This document shows, piece after piece, positions 1-7,171 of a DNA stretch of 17,416 nucleotides. A program made the translations under genes and the position numbers. This DNA is from an uncultured Desulfobulbaceae bacterium (GTDB taxonomy: Bacteria; Desulfobacterota; Desulfobulbia; Desulfobulbales; Desulfobulbaceae): contig CALZIH010000100.1 in NCBI GenBank assembly GCA_945787305.1, positions 1 through 17,416 on the forward strand, in the 5' to 3' direction. Under the pieces are notes generated by a model. It saw only the letters and a list, made by a program, of their open reading frames with translations. It had not been told where the DNA came from and ran no database searches. Positions within the stretch are counted from its first letter, which is position 1. Each line of letters opens with the position of its first letter.

Positions 1-190
1 GTTTGCACAGTAGGGGAATACAATAAGTATATGTTTTCCGCCCTTGGTGGCGAAGCTTTTTACAGCATCGACAATAGTATGCGGTGAATACCTGCTGTGA
101 TACAGTGTGTTCATAATCCGCTGCTGAACCGATGAAGTGAAACGCGTGTTTTCCAGATGCCGGTTGGTCATCAGCTAACGGCGTATGCAT
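1..190 (-). other. Two overlapping open frames running off the left edge, unidentified
   Basis: Two minus-strand frames are both open from this point to the left edge. One starts at an ATG at 190 and gives about 63 residues, with a cysteine-rich stretch (CRCC, then further Cys) near the edge. The other starts at an ATG at 171, just after an in-frame stop, and gives 57 residues. The first ATG has an AGGAG only one or two bases away, too close for a normal ribosome binding site. The second has no clear site. I recognise neither protein. At most one can be real; it could be the start of a gene lying mostly outside the window, or part of a decayed mobile element. Confidence is low. Confidence 0.2.
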
Positions 191-349
191 TCTCCTGTGC
201 GGCTTGAAACCATCCCCGCCGACTTACCGGCTACCTGGAAACAGCTGATCTCACTGCCCAATAAAAAGATGGAGGAGTTTCTCGCCGGGATCTCATCCCG
301 TCCTCAATTATTTCCTCGCTGTTCTCATACTTTTATCCATGGCATTTGA
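185..349 (+). other. Short open frame of 54 residues, possible gene remnant
   Basis: An ATG at 185 opens a 54-residue frame ending in TGA at 347-349. Its composition looks protein-like (for example TWKQLISLPNKKMEEF), and an in-frame stop lies just upstream at 176-178. There is no recognisable ribosome binding site and I recognise no family. It overlaps the start of the minus-strand frames at the left edge by a few bases. A fragment of a degraded gene is as likely as a real small gene. Confidence 0.2.
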
Positions 350-839
350 TTTTCTTGTGAATATACAATGATATAACTGTTCTAAATACGGACCGGTTGA
401 GCGCATAACATACAGTGGGCACTTACTGTTTTCCATGGCCAATTGAGATTAGCGCATAGTTCATGTTTTATTTGACAGTGGGGGTTGAGAAAGGTCTTGT
501 CAAGTCTGGCGATTGGTAATATCTTGCCGTGACGTTTAGTGAGAATTATCGGTACTAATATAGGCAATGGCCCAGCATACGAATTGATTGCTCTCTACCC
601 TGAATACGTGAAGAAAAACAAGTCTTTTGCTTTTATATAGTCGATATTATAATATAAAAAACGATTTGTGAGAGATTTGATAATTTTACCTGTTCGGGCG
701 CCCGGCAGCGGTTCATCTGCTTCGAAGTCTGCGCTATCTATCATCAACCTACGATATCACTACAGGATAATCGTGTGGTTTCTTTCGCGCATTTGAATCA
801 CTGCCGTACGCTCACGGGTTCAGGTGTACGTACGTATAA
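350..839. other. Stretch without a convincing gene
   Basis: This stretch is richer in A and T than the rest of the window and contains no intact gene I can support. A plus-strand frame at 539-640 with a GTG start gives 33 residues, and a 61-residue minus-strand frame lies at 382-567; neither is recognisable. At 644-655 there is a perfect 12-base AT palindrome (ATATTATAATAT) containing a TATAAT at 648-653. A TTGCTT lies 15 bases upstream, so a weak promoter is possible but unproven. The pattern fits neutral, decaying DNA between the left-edge fragments and fabD. Confidence 0.4.
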
Positions 840-1043
840 GACGTAAAGAAAAATCTTCAAGTCTGTGCCATCCGCTACATTCAGGAGGATGACAGCAACA
901 AGAAATTCGAGTATCGAAGTTACCCGCAGGTTTACCCCAAGGTTCGTATTGTCACTATCTCCACTCGTATCCAATTGATAAGAGCTGGAAGATTCTTTTT
1001 TAACCCTTTCCGTTTGAACTTTACTTTTTTTGAGGAAACATGA
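840..1043 (+). pseudogene. Open frame with no start codon, possible gene tail running into fabD
   Basis: The frame opens after a TAA and stays open for 67 codons. It ends in a TGA that overlaps the fabD ATG, forming ATGA at 1040-1043. No ATG or GTG is present and the only in-frame TTG is two thirds of the way along, so it cannot begin as a normal gene here. The translation has a protein-like stretch (RYIQEDDSNKKFEYRSY) followed by a phenylalanine-rich end. It may be the tail of a degraded gene that once sat upstream of fabD, or chance. I cannot name a family. Confidence 0.2.
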
Positions 1044-1987
1044 AGAAGACAGCTATACTCTTTCCTGGCCAAGGTTCACAGTATGTTGGTATGGGCCAAT
1101 CCTTTGTTGACGAAAGCGAAGATGGGCAACAACTTTTTGCCATGGCAGAGGAGACAAGCGGTATACCGTTGCAAAAGCTCTGCTTTGATGGTCCGTTGGT
1201 GGATCTGACCAGGGTTTTACACTTACAGCCAGCGTTAACAACGGTGAATCTCGCCTGTTATCAACACCTGCGGCAGGTTTTACCAGATTTTGAGCCTGCC
1301 TTTGTAGCTGGACACAGTCTTGGTGAATATTCAGCCTTGCAGGCTGCCGGTGTCCTGAGTCACAAGGATACCATGCGCCTTGTTACCAAGCGTGGCGAAT
1401 TAATGGAAAGGGAAGGCGCAGCACACCCTGGCGGTATGCGTGCTGTACTTGGGCTTACGATAGCCGAGCTGGACGAGATTATTGATCGATATGCCGGTAA
1501 TGGTGTAGCTGTGGTGGCAAACCATAATTCAGAAAAACAAGTGGTTATTTCCGGAGATAACCAGGGGCTGGATGAAGTATCTAGCCTGTGCAGCGAACAG
1601 GGGGGGAAGGTGATTCCACTCAAGGTGAGCGTGGCAAATCACAGCCCTCTTGTTGCCGGCGCCGTTGATGACTTTGCCGATTATATGGCGGGCATAACAT
1701 TTCAGCAGCCACAAGTCCCCTTGCTCTTCAATGCAACGGCTACAGGTGAAAATGATCCAGCCGAAATTCGTACCATTATGGCCAGGCAGATAGCCTCACG
1801 TGTGCGCTGGTTTGAAATAGTGCAGCAGATGGTCGATGGCGGAGTTGAGGTTTTTGTTGAATTGGGGCCCAAAACGGTGCTGACGGGCCTGATGAAAAAG
1901 ATTCTGCCGCGAAAAACGGCAATTCAGTGCCTGCAGGCTGATACGCCGGAATTAATTGCCAAGGTTGCGCAGGAAATATCTGGATGA
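1040..1987 (+). CDS. fabD: Malonyl-CoA:acyl carrier protein transacylase FabD
   Basis: FabD moves the malonyl group from malonyl-CoA to holo-ACP, supplying type II fatty acid synthesis in the cytoplasm. The 315-residue length is normal. The oxyanion-hole segment GQGSQ sits at residues 10-14, the nucleophile in GHSLGEY at 91-97 (Ser93), the carboxylate-binding Arg at 118 and the catalytic His at 201 in NHSPL. These match the E. coli positions (Gln11, Ser92, Arg117, His201) almost exactly. The ATG follows GAGGA at a good distance. Unlike many bacteria, no plsX, fabH or fabG lies beside it: decayed sequence is upstream and ffh, with its own promoter, is downstream. It is therefore probably a single-gene unit in this genome. 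Function is secure. Confidence 0.97.
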   Translation: MKKTAILFPGQGSQYVGMGQSFVDESEDGQQLFAMAEETSGIPLQKLCFDGPLVDLTRVLHLQPALTTVNLACYQHLRQVLPDFEPAFVAGHSLGEYSALQAAGVLSHKDTMRLVTKRGELMEREGAAHPGGMRAVLGLTIAELDEIIDRYAGNGVAVVANHNSEKQVVISGDNQGLDEVSSLCSEQGGKVIPLKVSVANHSPLVAGAVDDFADYMAGITFQQPQVPLLFNATATGENDPAEIRTIMARQIASRVRWFEIVQQMVDGGVEVFVELGPKTVLTGLMKKILPRKTAIQCLQADTPELIAKVAQEISG

Positions 1988-2021
1988 ATAATGTTTGCAA
2001 CCAGATTAGCCCCCTTCAAGC

Positions 2022-2050
2022 TTGACAGAAATAGATGTTTGGGGTATGAG
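2022..2050 (+). promoter_or_regulatory. Sigma70-type promoter for the ffh operon
   Basis: A perfect -35 hexamer TTGACA at 2022-2027 is followed after 17 bases by TATGAG at 2045-2050, a 4 of 6 match to the -10 consensus. It lies in the gap between fabD and ffh, 85 bases before the ffh ATG. A second exact TATAAT at 2088-2093 could be a tandem promoter, but its -35 (TTTTTA) is poor. This is a sequence match only. Confidence 0.55.
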
Positions 2051-2135
2051 AATCAGTTTGCTGATTTTTACGATAAACCGCCTTTTGTATAATAAAGCGC
2101 CCTGAAACGGGTGATAACGTTTATTTAAGAGCATC

Positions 2136-3485
2136 ATGTTTGAAAATTTAACAGATCGCCTTGACGGAGTTTTTAAGAAACTTCGTGGTCACGGCAAGTT
2201 GACGGAAGAAAATATTAAGGAGGCCATGCGTGAGGTACGTATGGCCCTGCTTGAAGCCGATGTCAATTTTGCGGTTGTTAAGGAGTTCGTTGCCTCTGTA
2301 ACGGAGAAGGCCGTTGGTCAGGACGTGTTGACCAGCCTTTCACCTGGTCAGCAGGTTATTAAAGTCGTTCATGATGAGTTGGTGAATCTTCTCGGCAGCA
2401 AAACCGAGGGGCTTCGCCTTGATGGCCGCCAGCCGGTGACAATCATGCTGGCCGGTCTGCAGGGTTCCGGTAAGACGACGACAGCGGCCAAGCTCGCCCG
2501 TCAGCTCAAAGAGAACGGACGCAAGCCCCTGCTTGTTCCTGCTGATGTCTATCGCCCTGCAGCCATTGAGCAGTTACATGTGCTTGGTGGGCAGATTGAA
2601 GTGCCGGTGTTTGGTTCCTCAACCGAGCAGAAACCGGTTGACATCGCCCTTATGGCAATGGCCGAAGCGCAGAAAAATGATCATGACACGGTGATCATCG
2701 ACACCGCTGGTCGGCTCCATGTCGATGAAGACCTGATGACCGAATTGCGTGATATCAGTGCTGCTGTGCCGCTGTCGGAAGTCTTGTTTGTGGCTGATGC
2801 CATGACCGGTCAGGATGCGGTTACGGTGGCCAATAAATTTAATACCGATCTTGAGATTACCGGTGTTATCCTGACCAAAATGGAAGGTGATGCCCGTGGC
2901 GGTGCCGCTCTTTCGGTCAAGAATGTAACCGGTAAGCCGATTAAATATGTCGGTATTGGCGAAGGCCTTGACGCCCTTGAGGTTTTTCATCCTGATCGTA
3001 CAGCCTCACGAATTCTTGGTATGGGGGATGTGCTTTCACTGATCGAAAAGGCTGAAAAGGTCGTTGACGAGAAAAAAGCGAAAACACTCGCCCGCAAGAT
3101 CCAGAAGAATGCATTTACCCTTGAAGATTTTCTTGAGCAGATTCAGCAGATTAAGAAAATGGGTAATCTTGAGCAGCTGATGGGGATGATTCCCGGTATC
3201 AACAAGCTCAAACAGCTCAAAGATGCACCAAAACCGGATGAGAAGGAACTCGGCAAGACCGAGGCTATCATCCGTTCCATGACAAAAAAAGAACGCAAGA
3301 ATTATCGAATCATCAATGCCTCAAGAAGGCAACGTATCGCAAAAGGGTCCGGCACATCGGTCGCCGAAGTGAATCGAGTGTTGAAAAGTTACACCATGAT
3401 GCTGAAAATGATGAAGAAGATGCGCGGCAAGTCCGTTATCCGAGGTGGAAAACGGAGAAAGCTCCCCAAAGGTCTTACACGTTAG
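2136..3485 (+). CDS. ffh: Signal recognition particle GTPase Ffh (SRP54)
   Basis: Ffh binds 4.5S RNA and signal sequences of nascent membrane proteins and delivers ribosomes to FtsY at the inner membrane. The 449 residues show the full layout: the N domain (about 1-90), the G domain with P-loop GLQGSGKT (107-114), DVYRPAAIEQL (137-147), DTAGR (189-193) and TKMEGD (247-252), and then the methionine-rich M domain from about 325. The M domain carries the RNA-binding GSGTS segment and ends in clustered Met and Lys. The ATG has only a weak AAGAG ahead of it. The gene heads the rpsP-trmD-rplS block, 93 bases before rpsP, an order found in many bacteria. Nothing is missing or unusual. Confidence 0.98.
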   Translation: MFENLTDRLDGVFKKLRGHGKLTEENIKEAMREVRMALLEADVNFAVVKEFVASVTEKAVGQDVLTSLSPGQQVIKVVHDELVNLLGSKTEGLRLDGRQPVTIMLAGLQGSGKTTTAAKLARQLKENGRKPLLVPADVYRPAAIEQLHVLGGQIEVPVFGSSTEQKPVDIALMAMAEAQKNDHDTVIIDTAGRLHVDEDLMTELRDISAAVPLSEVLFVADAMTGQDAVTVANKFNTDLEITGVILTKMEGDARGGAALSVKNVTGKPIKYVGIGEGLDALEVFHPDRTASRILGMGDVLSLIEKAEKVVDEKKAKTLARKIQKNAFTLEDFLEQIQQIKKMGNLEQLMGMIPGINKLKQLKDAPKPDEKELGKTEAIIRSMTKKERKNYRIINASRRQRIAKGSGTSVAEVNRVLKSYTMMLKMMKKMRGKSVIRGGKRRKLPKGLTR

Positions 3486-3487
3486 CT

Positions 3488-3509
3488 CTTGCCCGGAACA
3501 TCGGGCAAG
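3488..3509 (+). promoter_or_regulatory. Perfect 8-bp hairpin between ffh and rpsP
   Basis: CTTGCCCG and CGGGCAAG form a perfect 8-bp stem with a 6-base loop directly after the ffh stop. No T-run follows, so it is not a standard intrinsic terminator on the plus strand. It could be an RNA-processing or 3'-end protection site, or a weak attenuator that sets the ratio of Ffh to ribosomal protein. A second small hairpin (CCGGC/GCCGG, 3546-3558) lies just before the rpsP ribosome binding site. Confidence 0.4.
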
Positions 3510-3578
3510 GTCATGTATAAAAAAATGATATAAAGTAATCAACTTCCGGCCTTGCCGGATTCAGGAGGATGTAAAACA

Positions 3579-3836
3579 ATGGCAGTACATATTCGTTTAA
3601 CCAGGAAAGGGCGCAAGAAACAACCGTTTTACCGTATTATAGTGGCAGACAGTCATGCACCCAGAGACGGCAAATTTCTTGATATCGTTGGAACGTATGA
3701 TCCCATGCAGGATCCTGCCGTCATCAATATTGATAATGATAAGCTTGCCGATTGGATGGGTAAGGGTGCACAGCCTTCAACAACGGTAAAAAGTCTGCTG
3801 AAAAAGCATGCTGCCGCCGGAGCAGAGGCAGCGTAG
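3579..3836 (+). CDS. rpsP: 30S ribosomal protein S16
   Basis: S16 is a primary binding protein of the 16S rRNA 5' and central domains and is needed for 30S assembly. The 85 residues begin MAVHIRLTRKGRKKQPFYRI, the family signature, followed by the conserved ADSHAPRDGKF and the GTYDP segment. I chose the ATG at 3579 over an in-frame ATG 27 bases upstream. The family N-terminus begins there, AGGAGG lies 10 bases ahead, and the extra residues (MPDSGGCKT) would be read through that ribosome binding site. The stop codon is followed immediately by the GTG of khpA, so the two are probably translationally coupled. Confidence 0.97.
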   Translation: MAVHIRLTRKGRKKQPFYRIIVADSHAPRDGKFLDIVGTYDPMQDPAVINIDNDKLADWMGKGAQPSTTVKSLLKKHAAAGAEAA

Positions 3837-4067
3837 GTGAAAGAGCTTATCACCTTTATTGCTGAGAAACTTGTTGATAAACCGGAAGCGGTTGACGTCT
3901 CCTGTCGTGAAGATGAGGACAGTGTGACTGTTGAGTTGCGTGTAGATCAGGAAGATTTGGGCAAGGTTATCGGTAAGCAGGGACGGACCGCTCGGGCTAT
4001 GAGAACCGTGCTCGCCGCCTCGGCCGCAAATGTCGACAAACGATCCCGGCTCGAAATTCTGGAATAG
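3837..4067 (+). CDS. khpA: KH-domain RNA-binding protein KhpA
   Basis: This 76-residue protein is a single KH domain of the KhpA (formerly YlqC) family. In other bacteria these proteins bind RNA, often with KhpB, and affect cell division, elongation and small-RNA function. The KH GxxG loop is GKQG at residues 46-49 within GKVIGKQGRTARAMRTVL. It starts with GTG directly after the rpsP stop, with purine-rich sequence in the rpsP end as a possible ribosome binding site. Position between rpsP and rimM is typical of the family. The RNA targets in this organism cannot be seen. Confidence 0.93.
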   Translation: MKELITFIAEKLVDKPEAVDVSCREDEDSVTVELRVDQEDLGKVIGKQGRTARAMRTVLAASAANVDKRSRLEILE

Positions 4068-4070
4068 GGG

Positions 4071-4604
4071 ATGGCCGGTAAAGAACCGGGAGAACTTATC
4101 CTCCTGGGAAAGGTGAGCAAGGCCCACGGCATTCGCGGCGAAATTAAAGTATACCCTTATTCCGATGACCCGGAGCAATTCGCTACCAGTTATCAATGTA
4201 TCTTTTTATCACCGGATGAAGAGAGTGTGCCAGTTGCCTACAGCATTGAAAAATCAAGAGTACAGGGGCGACAGGTTCTGCTGAAGCTTGAACAATGCAC
4301 GAGTCGAACAGCGGCGGAAGCACTTACCGGACAACAGGTGTATGTATCTGTCGACGATTTGCCCGAGCTTGAAGAAGACGAGTTTTACCTCCATGAACTT
4401 GAAGGGAAGGCGTTGCTTGATACAACCGGTAACTCCCTGGGACATGTAAACAGTATTATAGAGACACCGGCACATGATCTCCTGGTTGTTCAACAGGCTG
4501 GTAAGGAATACCTGATTCCTGTTGTCGCAGATTTTATTGTCGAAATAGGGGTTGATAACGTGGTGCTCGATCTTCCCCCAGGGCTTCTGGATATCAACAA
4601 CTGA
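4071..4604 (+). CDS. rimM: 16S rRNA maturation factor RimM
   Basis: RimM helps fold and process the 3' head region of 16S rRNA and contacts S19 during 30S assembly. The 177-residue length is normal. The N-terminal RimM domain begins with the signature LGKVSKAHGIRGEIKV (residues 12-27). The C-terminal PRC-barrel follows EFYLHEL at about 103 and contains the conserved LIPVV segment. The ATG lies three bases after the khpA stop with GGGG just upstream. Its place between rpsP/khpA and trmD is the standard order. I see nothing unusual. Confidence 0.96.
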   Translation: MAGKEPGELILLGKVSKAHGIRGEIKVYPYSDDPEQFATSYQCIFLSPDEESVPVAYSIEKSRVQGRQVLLKLEQCTSRTAAEALTGQQVYVSVDDLPELEEDEFYLHELEGKALLDTTGNSLGHVNSIIETPAHDLLVVQQAGKEYLIPVVADFIVEIGVDNVVLDLPPGLLDINN

Positions 4605-4628
4605 TGGCCGGACAGCTCCTTTGATTCG

Positions 4629-5408
4629 ATGTTATTTGATATCTTAACGATCTTTCCTGAACTCTTCTCCTCTCCTCTGCAGGAGGGAATACTGCGAAGA
4701 GCCATTGCTGCGGAGAAGATCGCGGTCAATCTGCATAATATCCGTGATTATACGGTTGATAAACATAACATGACCGATGACCGGCCCTTTGGCGGTGGTG
4801 AAGGCATGGTCATGAAACCGGAACCGCTGACCGCCTGTTTACATGATATCCAGGGACGGGAACCGGGACGGGTCATTTTACTTTCCCCTCGCGGGAAAAA
4901 GTATAACCAGCAGCAAGCAGCCCGCCTTGCCGGGTATCGACGGCTGGTGCTGGTTTGCGGTCGTTATGAAGGCGTGGACGAACGGTTTGCCAAGCAGTCG
5001 GTCGATGAGGAGATTTCCATCGGTGACTATATTCTCACCGGCGGAGAACTGGCGGCCATGATCCTGATCGACTCGATAACGAGATTATTGCCCGGAGTGC
5101 TCGGATGTTCCGGGTCGGCTGAAAATGATACATTCAGCCACGGCCTGCTGAAACATCCACAATATACCAGGCCACGTGATTTTGCCGGCAAAACAGTGCC
5201 GGAAGAGTTGCTCAGCGGTAACCATGCTGATATCAGCGGTTATCGTTTTGTGGAATCGGTCAGGGTAACATTGGAGCGGCGCCCGGAGTTGTTGAATAGC
5301 GTATCGTTTAGCCGGGAAGAACGCAGACGGCTTGATCAGGCCGGACTGCTTGACCAGGTTAACAGGCTCAAGAAAGAGAACGGAAGCGATGTCAAAAATA
5401 CTGCTTGA
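4629..5408 (+). CDS. trmD: tRNA (guanine-N1)-methyltransferase TrmD
   Basis: TrmD methylates G37 of tRNAs reading CNN codons, using S-adenosylmethionine, and so prevents +1 frameshifting. The 259 residues begin MLFDILTIFPELF. They contain DDRPFGGGEGM (50-60), LSPRG (85-89), CGRYEGVDER (110-119) and EISIGDYILTGGE (128-140), which form the trefoil-knot SAM site. The catalytic Arg aligns to R152 and the catalytic Asp to D167. The familiar GLLD motif reads GLLK here; the replaced Asp is not the catalytic one. There is no clear ribosome binding site, but the start is fixed by the conserved N-terminus. The end overlaps the next gene by 20 bases. Confidence 0.97.
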   Translation: MLFDILTIFPELFSSPLQEGILRRAIAAEKIAVNLHNIRDYTVDKHNMTDDRPFGGGEGMVMKPEPLTACLHDIQGREPGRVILLSPRGKKYNQQQAARLAGYRRLVLVCGRYEGVDERFAKQSVDEEISIGDYILTGGELAAMILIDSITRLLPGVLGCSGSAENDTFSHGLLKHPQYTRPRDFAGKTVPEELLSGNHADISGYRFVESVRVTLERRPELLNSVSFSREERRRLDQAGLLDQVNRLKKENGSDVKNTA

Positions 5409-5955
5409 CGTTGCTTTGATCCATGAACCGGTTGTCAACCGAAGAGGCGAGACCATCGGTTCTGCGGTAACCAACCTTGATCTGCACGACATCGCCCGGG
5501 CTTGTCGAACCTATGGAGTCGATACCTATTGGGTGGTGACACCGTTTGCCGAGCAGCAGGAACTGGCATCCCAGATTATCGGCCACTGGGTTGATGGATA
5601 TGGAAAAAAGGCAAACCCCGATCGCGGGAATGCCCTGTCACTCATTCGTCTCTGCAGTACTCTTGATGAGGTCATTGCAGCGACAAGGACAAAATGGGGG
5701 ACTGAGGTCCAGGTAATAGCCACATGTGCCAGGCCACAAGAGGACACTATAGGGTACAGGGAAATGCAAAGGCGGCTTGAGAAACAACAGCCTGCCTTGC
5801 TCCTGTTCGGAACGGCATGGGGATTGGCTCCCGAGGTTTTTACCAGCGTCGATTCGACCCTTCCCCCTGTGAACGGATCGGGAGACTATAACCATCTTTC
5901 AGTCCGTTCCGCTGCATCGATCATCCTTGATCGATTGGTGGGAGAAAGAGTATAA
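5389..5955 (+). CDS. SPOUT-family RNA methyltransferase (PF09936 type)
   Basis: This 188-residue protein matches the small SAM-dependent RNA methyltransferases of the SPOUT class that sit beside trmD in deltaproteobacteria and some thermophiles. It begins with the typical LALIH-like pattern (LDVALIHEPVVNRRGE). The knot-forming segment LLFGTAWGLAPEV is at 138-150 and the C-terminal DYNHLSVRSAASIILDRL at 166-183. I chose the ATG at 5389, inside the end of trmD, because the family N-terminus begins there and GGAAG precedes it. The 57 bases upstream are the trmD C-terminus read in another frame. Substrate and modified base are unknown; a tRNA or rRNA target is inferred from the neighbours. Confidence 0.85.
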   Translation: MSKILLDVALIHEPVVNRRGETIGSAVTNLDLHDIARACRTYGVDTYWVVTPFAEQQELASQIIGHWVDGYGKKANPDRGNALSLIRLCSTLDEVIAATRTKWGTEVQVIATCARPQEDTIGYREMQRRLEKQQPALLLFGTAWGLAPEVFTSVDSTLPPVNGSGDYNHLSVRSAASIILDRLVGERV

Positions 5956-6039
5956 TTAATTTTTGATACATTGTTTTGCAATGCTGGAAAGTTAAAAGAA
6001 TAGAATCTTTAAAAAACAGAAACAGAGAAGAGATTACCC

Positions 6040-6387
6040 ATGAATATTTTAGACAAGATCGACCAGGAGCAGATGCGTTATGACCATCCGGACTTTCGTC
6101 CCGGTGATAACGTCAAGGTGCATATCCGTATTATTGAGGGAACCAAGGAGCGTGTCCAGGTTTTTCAGGGTGTTGTCCTCAAGAAAAAAAGAGGAGCCAT
6201 GAACGCCACCTTTACCGTGCGTAAGGTCTCGCACGGTGTCGGGGTTGAAAAGACCTTTGCCCTCCATTCACCTCGTTTAGAAAAGATCGAAGTCGTTACC
6301 AAGGGTCGAGTTCGCCGTTCACGGCTGTTCTATCTGCGCGAACGACGCGGCAAAGCTGCACGTATTCGCGAGCGTGGAGTTAATTAG
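6040..6387 (+). CDS. rplS: 50S ribosomal protein L19
   Basis: L19 sits at the interface of the two ribosomal subunits. The 115 residues show the family core: RPGDNVKVHIRIIEGTKER near residue 20, the FQGVVL turn, TFTVRKVSHGVGVEKTF in the middle and the basic RRSRLFYLRERRGKAARI end. The length is typical. An 84-base gap separates it from the preceding methyltransferase, longer than other junctions here, but I see no strong promoter in it. GAGAAGAG upstream can serve as ribosome binding site. It is the last gene before a terminator-like hairpin. Confidence 0.97.
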   Translation: MNILDKIDQEQMRYDHPDFRPGDNVKVHIRIIEGTKERVQVFQGVVLKKKRGAMNATFTVRKVSHGVGVEKTFALHSPRLEKIEVVTKGRVRRSRLFYLRERRGKAARIRERGVN

Positions 6388-6409
6388 AGCTATCTTTTCA
6401 TTTGTCATC

Positions 6410-6462
6410 AAGAGGCGCATGGATTTCTCCTTATGAGCAGAGATCGGTGCGCCTCTTTTTCA
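6410..6462 (+). terminator. Terminator-like hairpin after rplS, overlapping the rnhB start
   Basis: AAGAGGCGCA at 6410-6419 is perfectly complementary to TGCGCCTCTT at 6448-6457, giving a 10-bp stem. A T-rich tail follows (about 6456-6460, then CATTTTTT). The loop is 28 bases, longer than most terminators, and contains the rnhB ATG at 6433. It could terminate the rpsP-rplS transcript, limit rnhB translation by folding around its start, or both. The pairing is certain; the function is inferred. Confidence 0.55.
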
Positions 6463-7149
6463 TTTTTTGATCATCCTGCTCTTGGTGATGACACCTTTTT
6501 CCTTGAACGCAACCTCGCCGGGAAAGGATTCTCCAACGTGGCTGGCGTTGATGAAGCAGGCCGCGGTCCTTTAGCCGGGCCCGTAGTTGCCGGTTGCGTT
6601 GTGCTACCGGCCAACGGCGATCATAGCTGTTTTAAGGATTCCAAGAAACTCTCAGCCGTAAAACGTGAGGAACTTTATTCTTTTCTCCAGAGTTCCACAG
6701 CCCAGGTAGGTGTCGGTATTGTATCGGCACGAGAAATCGAAGAAATAAATATCCTCCAGGCCTCCCTGCAGGCCATGAAACGGGCCGTACATAACTGCCT
6801 GATGGATGGCCTGCCCGATTTTCTCCTGGTGGACGGAACCTTTCCTGTGCCCTTGAGCCTTTCCCAGCAAACCCTGGTCAAAGGTGAGTCGAAATCGGCG
6901 TCCGTTGCTGCCGCATCAATCATTGCCAAGGTCACACGTGATCACATCATGGCGGAGGCTCATGAACACTTTCCCCAATATGGTTTTATCAAGAATCAAG
7001 GATACCCAACCAAGGCGCACCGTCTCGCCATAGTCGAATTCGGCCCCTGCGAACTCCATCGACGTACTTTTAAGGGGGTTCGCGAATTCATCTCCGAATC
7101 CGATGAGCAGGCCCCTGTGCCGAGCCAGCAACGTTTGTGGAGCCCTTGA
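6433..7149 (+). CDS. rnhB: Ribonuclease HII
   Basis: RNase HII cuts the RNA strand of RNA-DNA hybrids, including single ribonucleotides in DNA. The 238 residues carry the active-site acids in AGVDEAGRGPLAGPV (Asp40, Glu41), LLVDG (Asp134) and AKVTRD (Asp170). KDSKKL at 68-73 and the GYPTKAH segment near 190 are also typical. The ATG at 6433 is the only plausible start, since no other in-frame start precedes the conserved core. The resulting N-terminal lead of about 35 residues is somewhat long. The start lies in the loop of the hairpin after rplS and has no strong ribosome binding site. The rplS-rnhB-yraN order is common in proteobacteria. Confidence 0.95.
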   Translation: MSRDRCASFSFFDHPALGDDTFFLERNLAGKGFSNVAGVDEAGRGPLAGPVVAGCVVLPANGDHSCFKDSKKLSAVKREELYSFLQSSTAQVGVGIVSAREIEEINILQASLQAMKRAVHNCLMDGLPDFLLVDGTFPVPLSLSQQTLVKGESKSASVAAASIIAKVTRDHIMAEAHEHFPQYGFIKNQGYPTKAHRLAIVEFGPCELHRRTFKGVREFISESDEQAPVPSQQRLWSP

Positions 7150-7171
7150 TCAGGAGGTATAGTCGAACGCT

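Noticed and set aside
2619..2990. Antisense open frame of 123 codons within ffh
   Set aside because: It mirrors the conserved G domain of Ffh and has no ribosome binding site or recognisable pattern.
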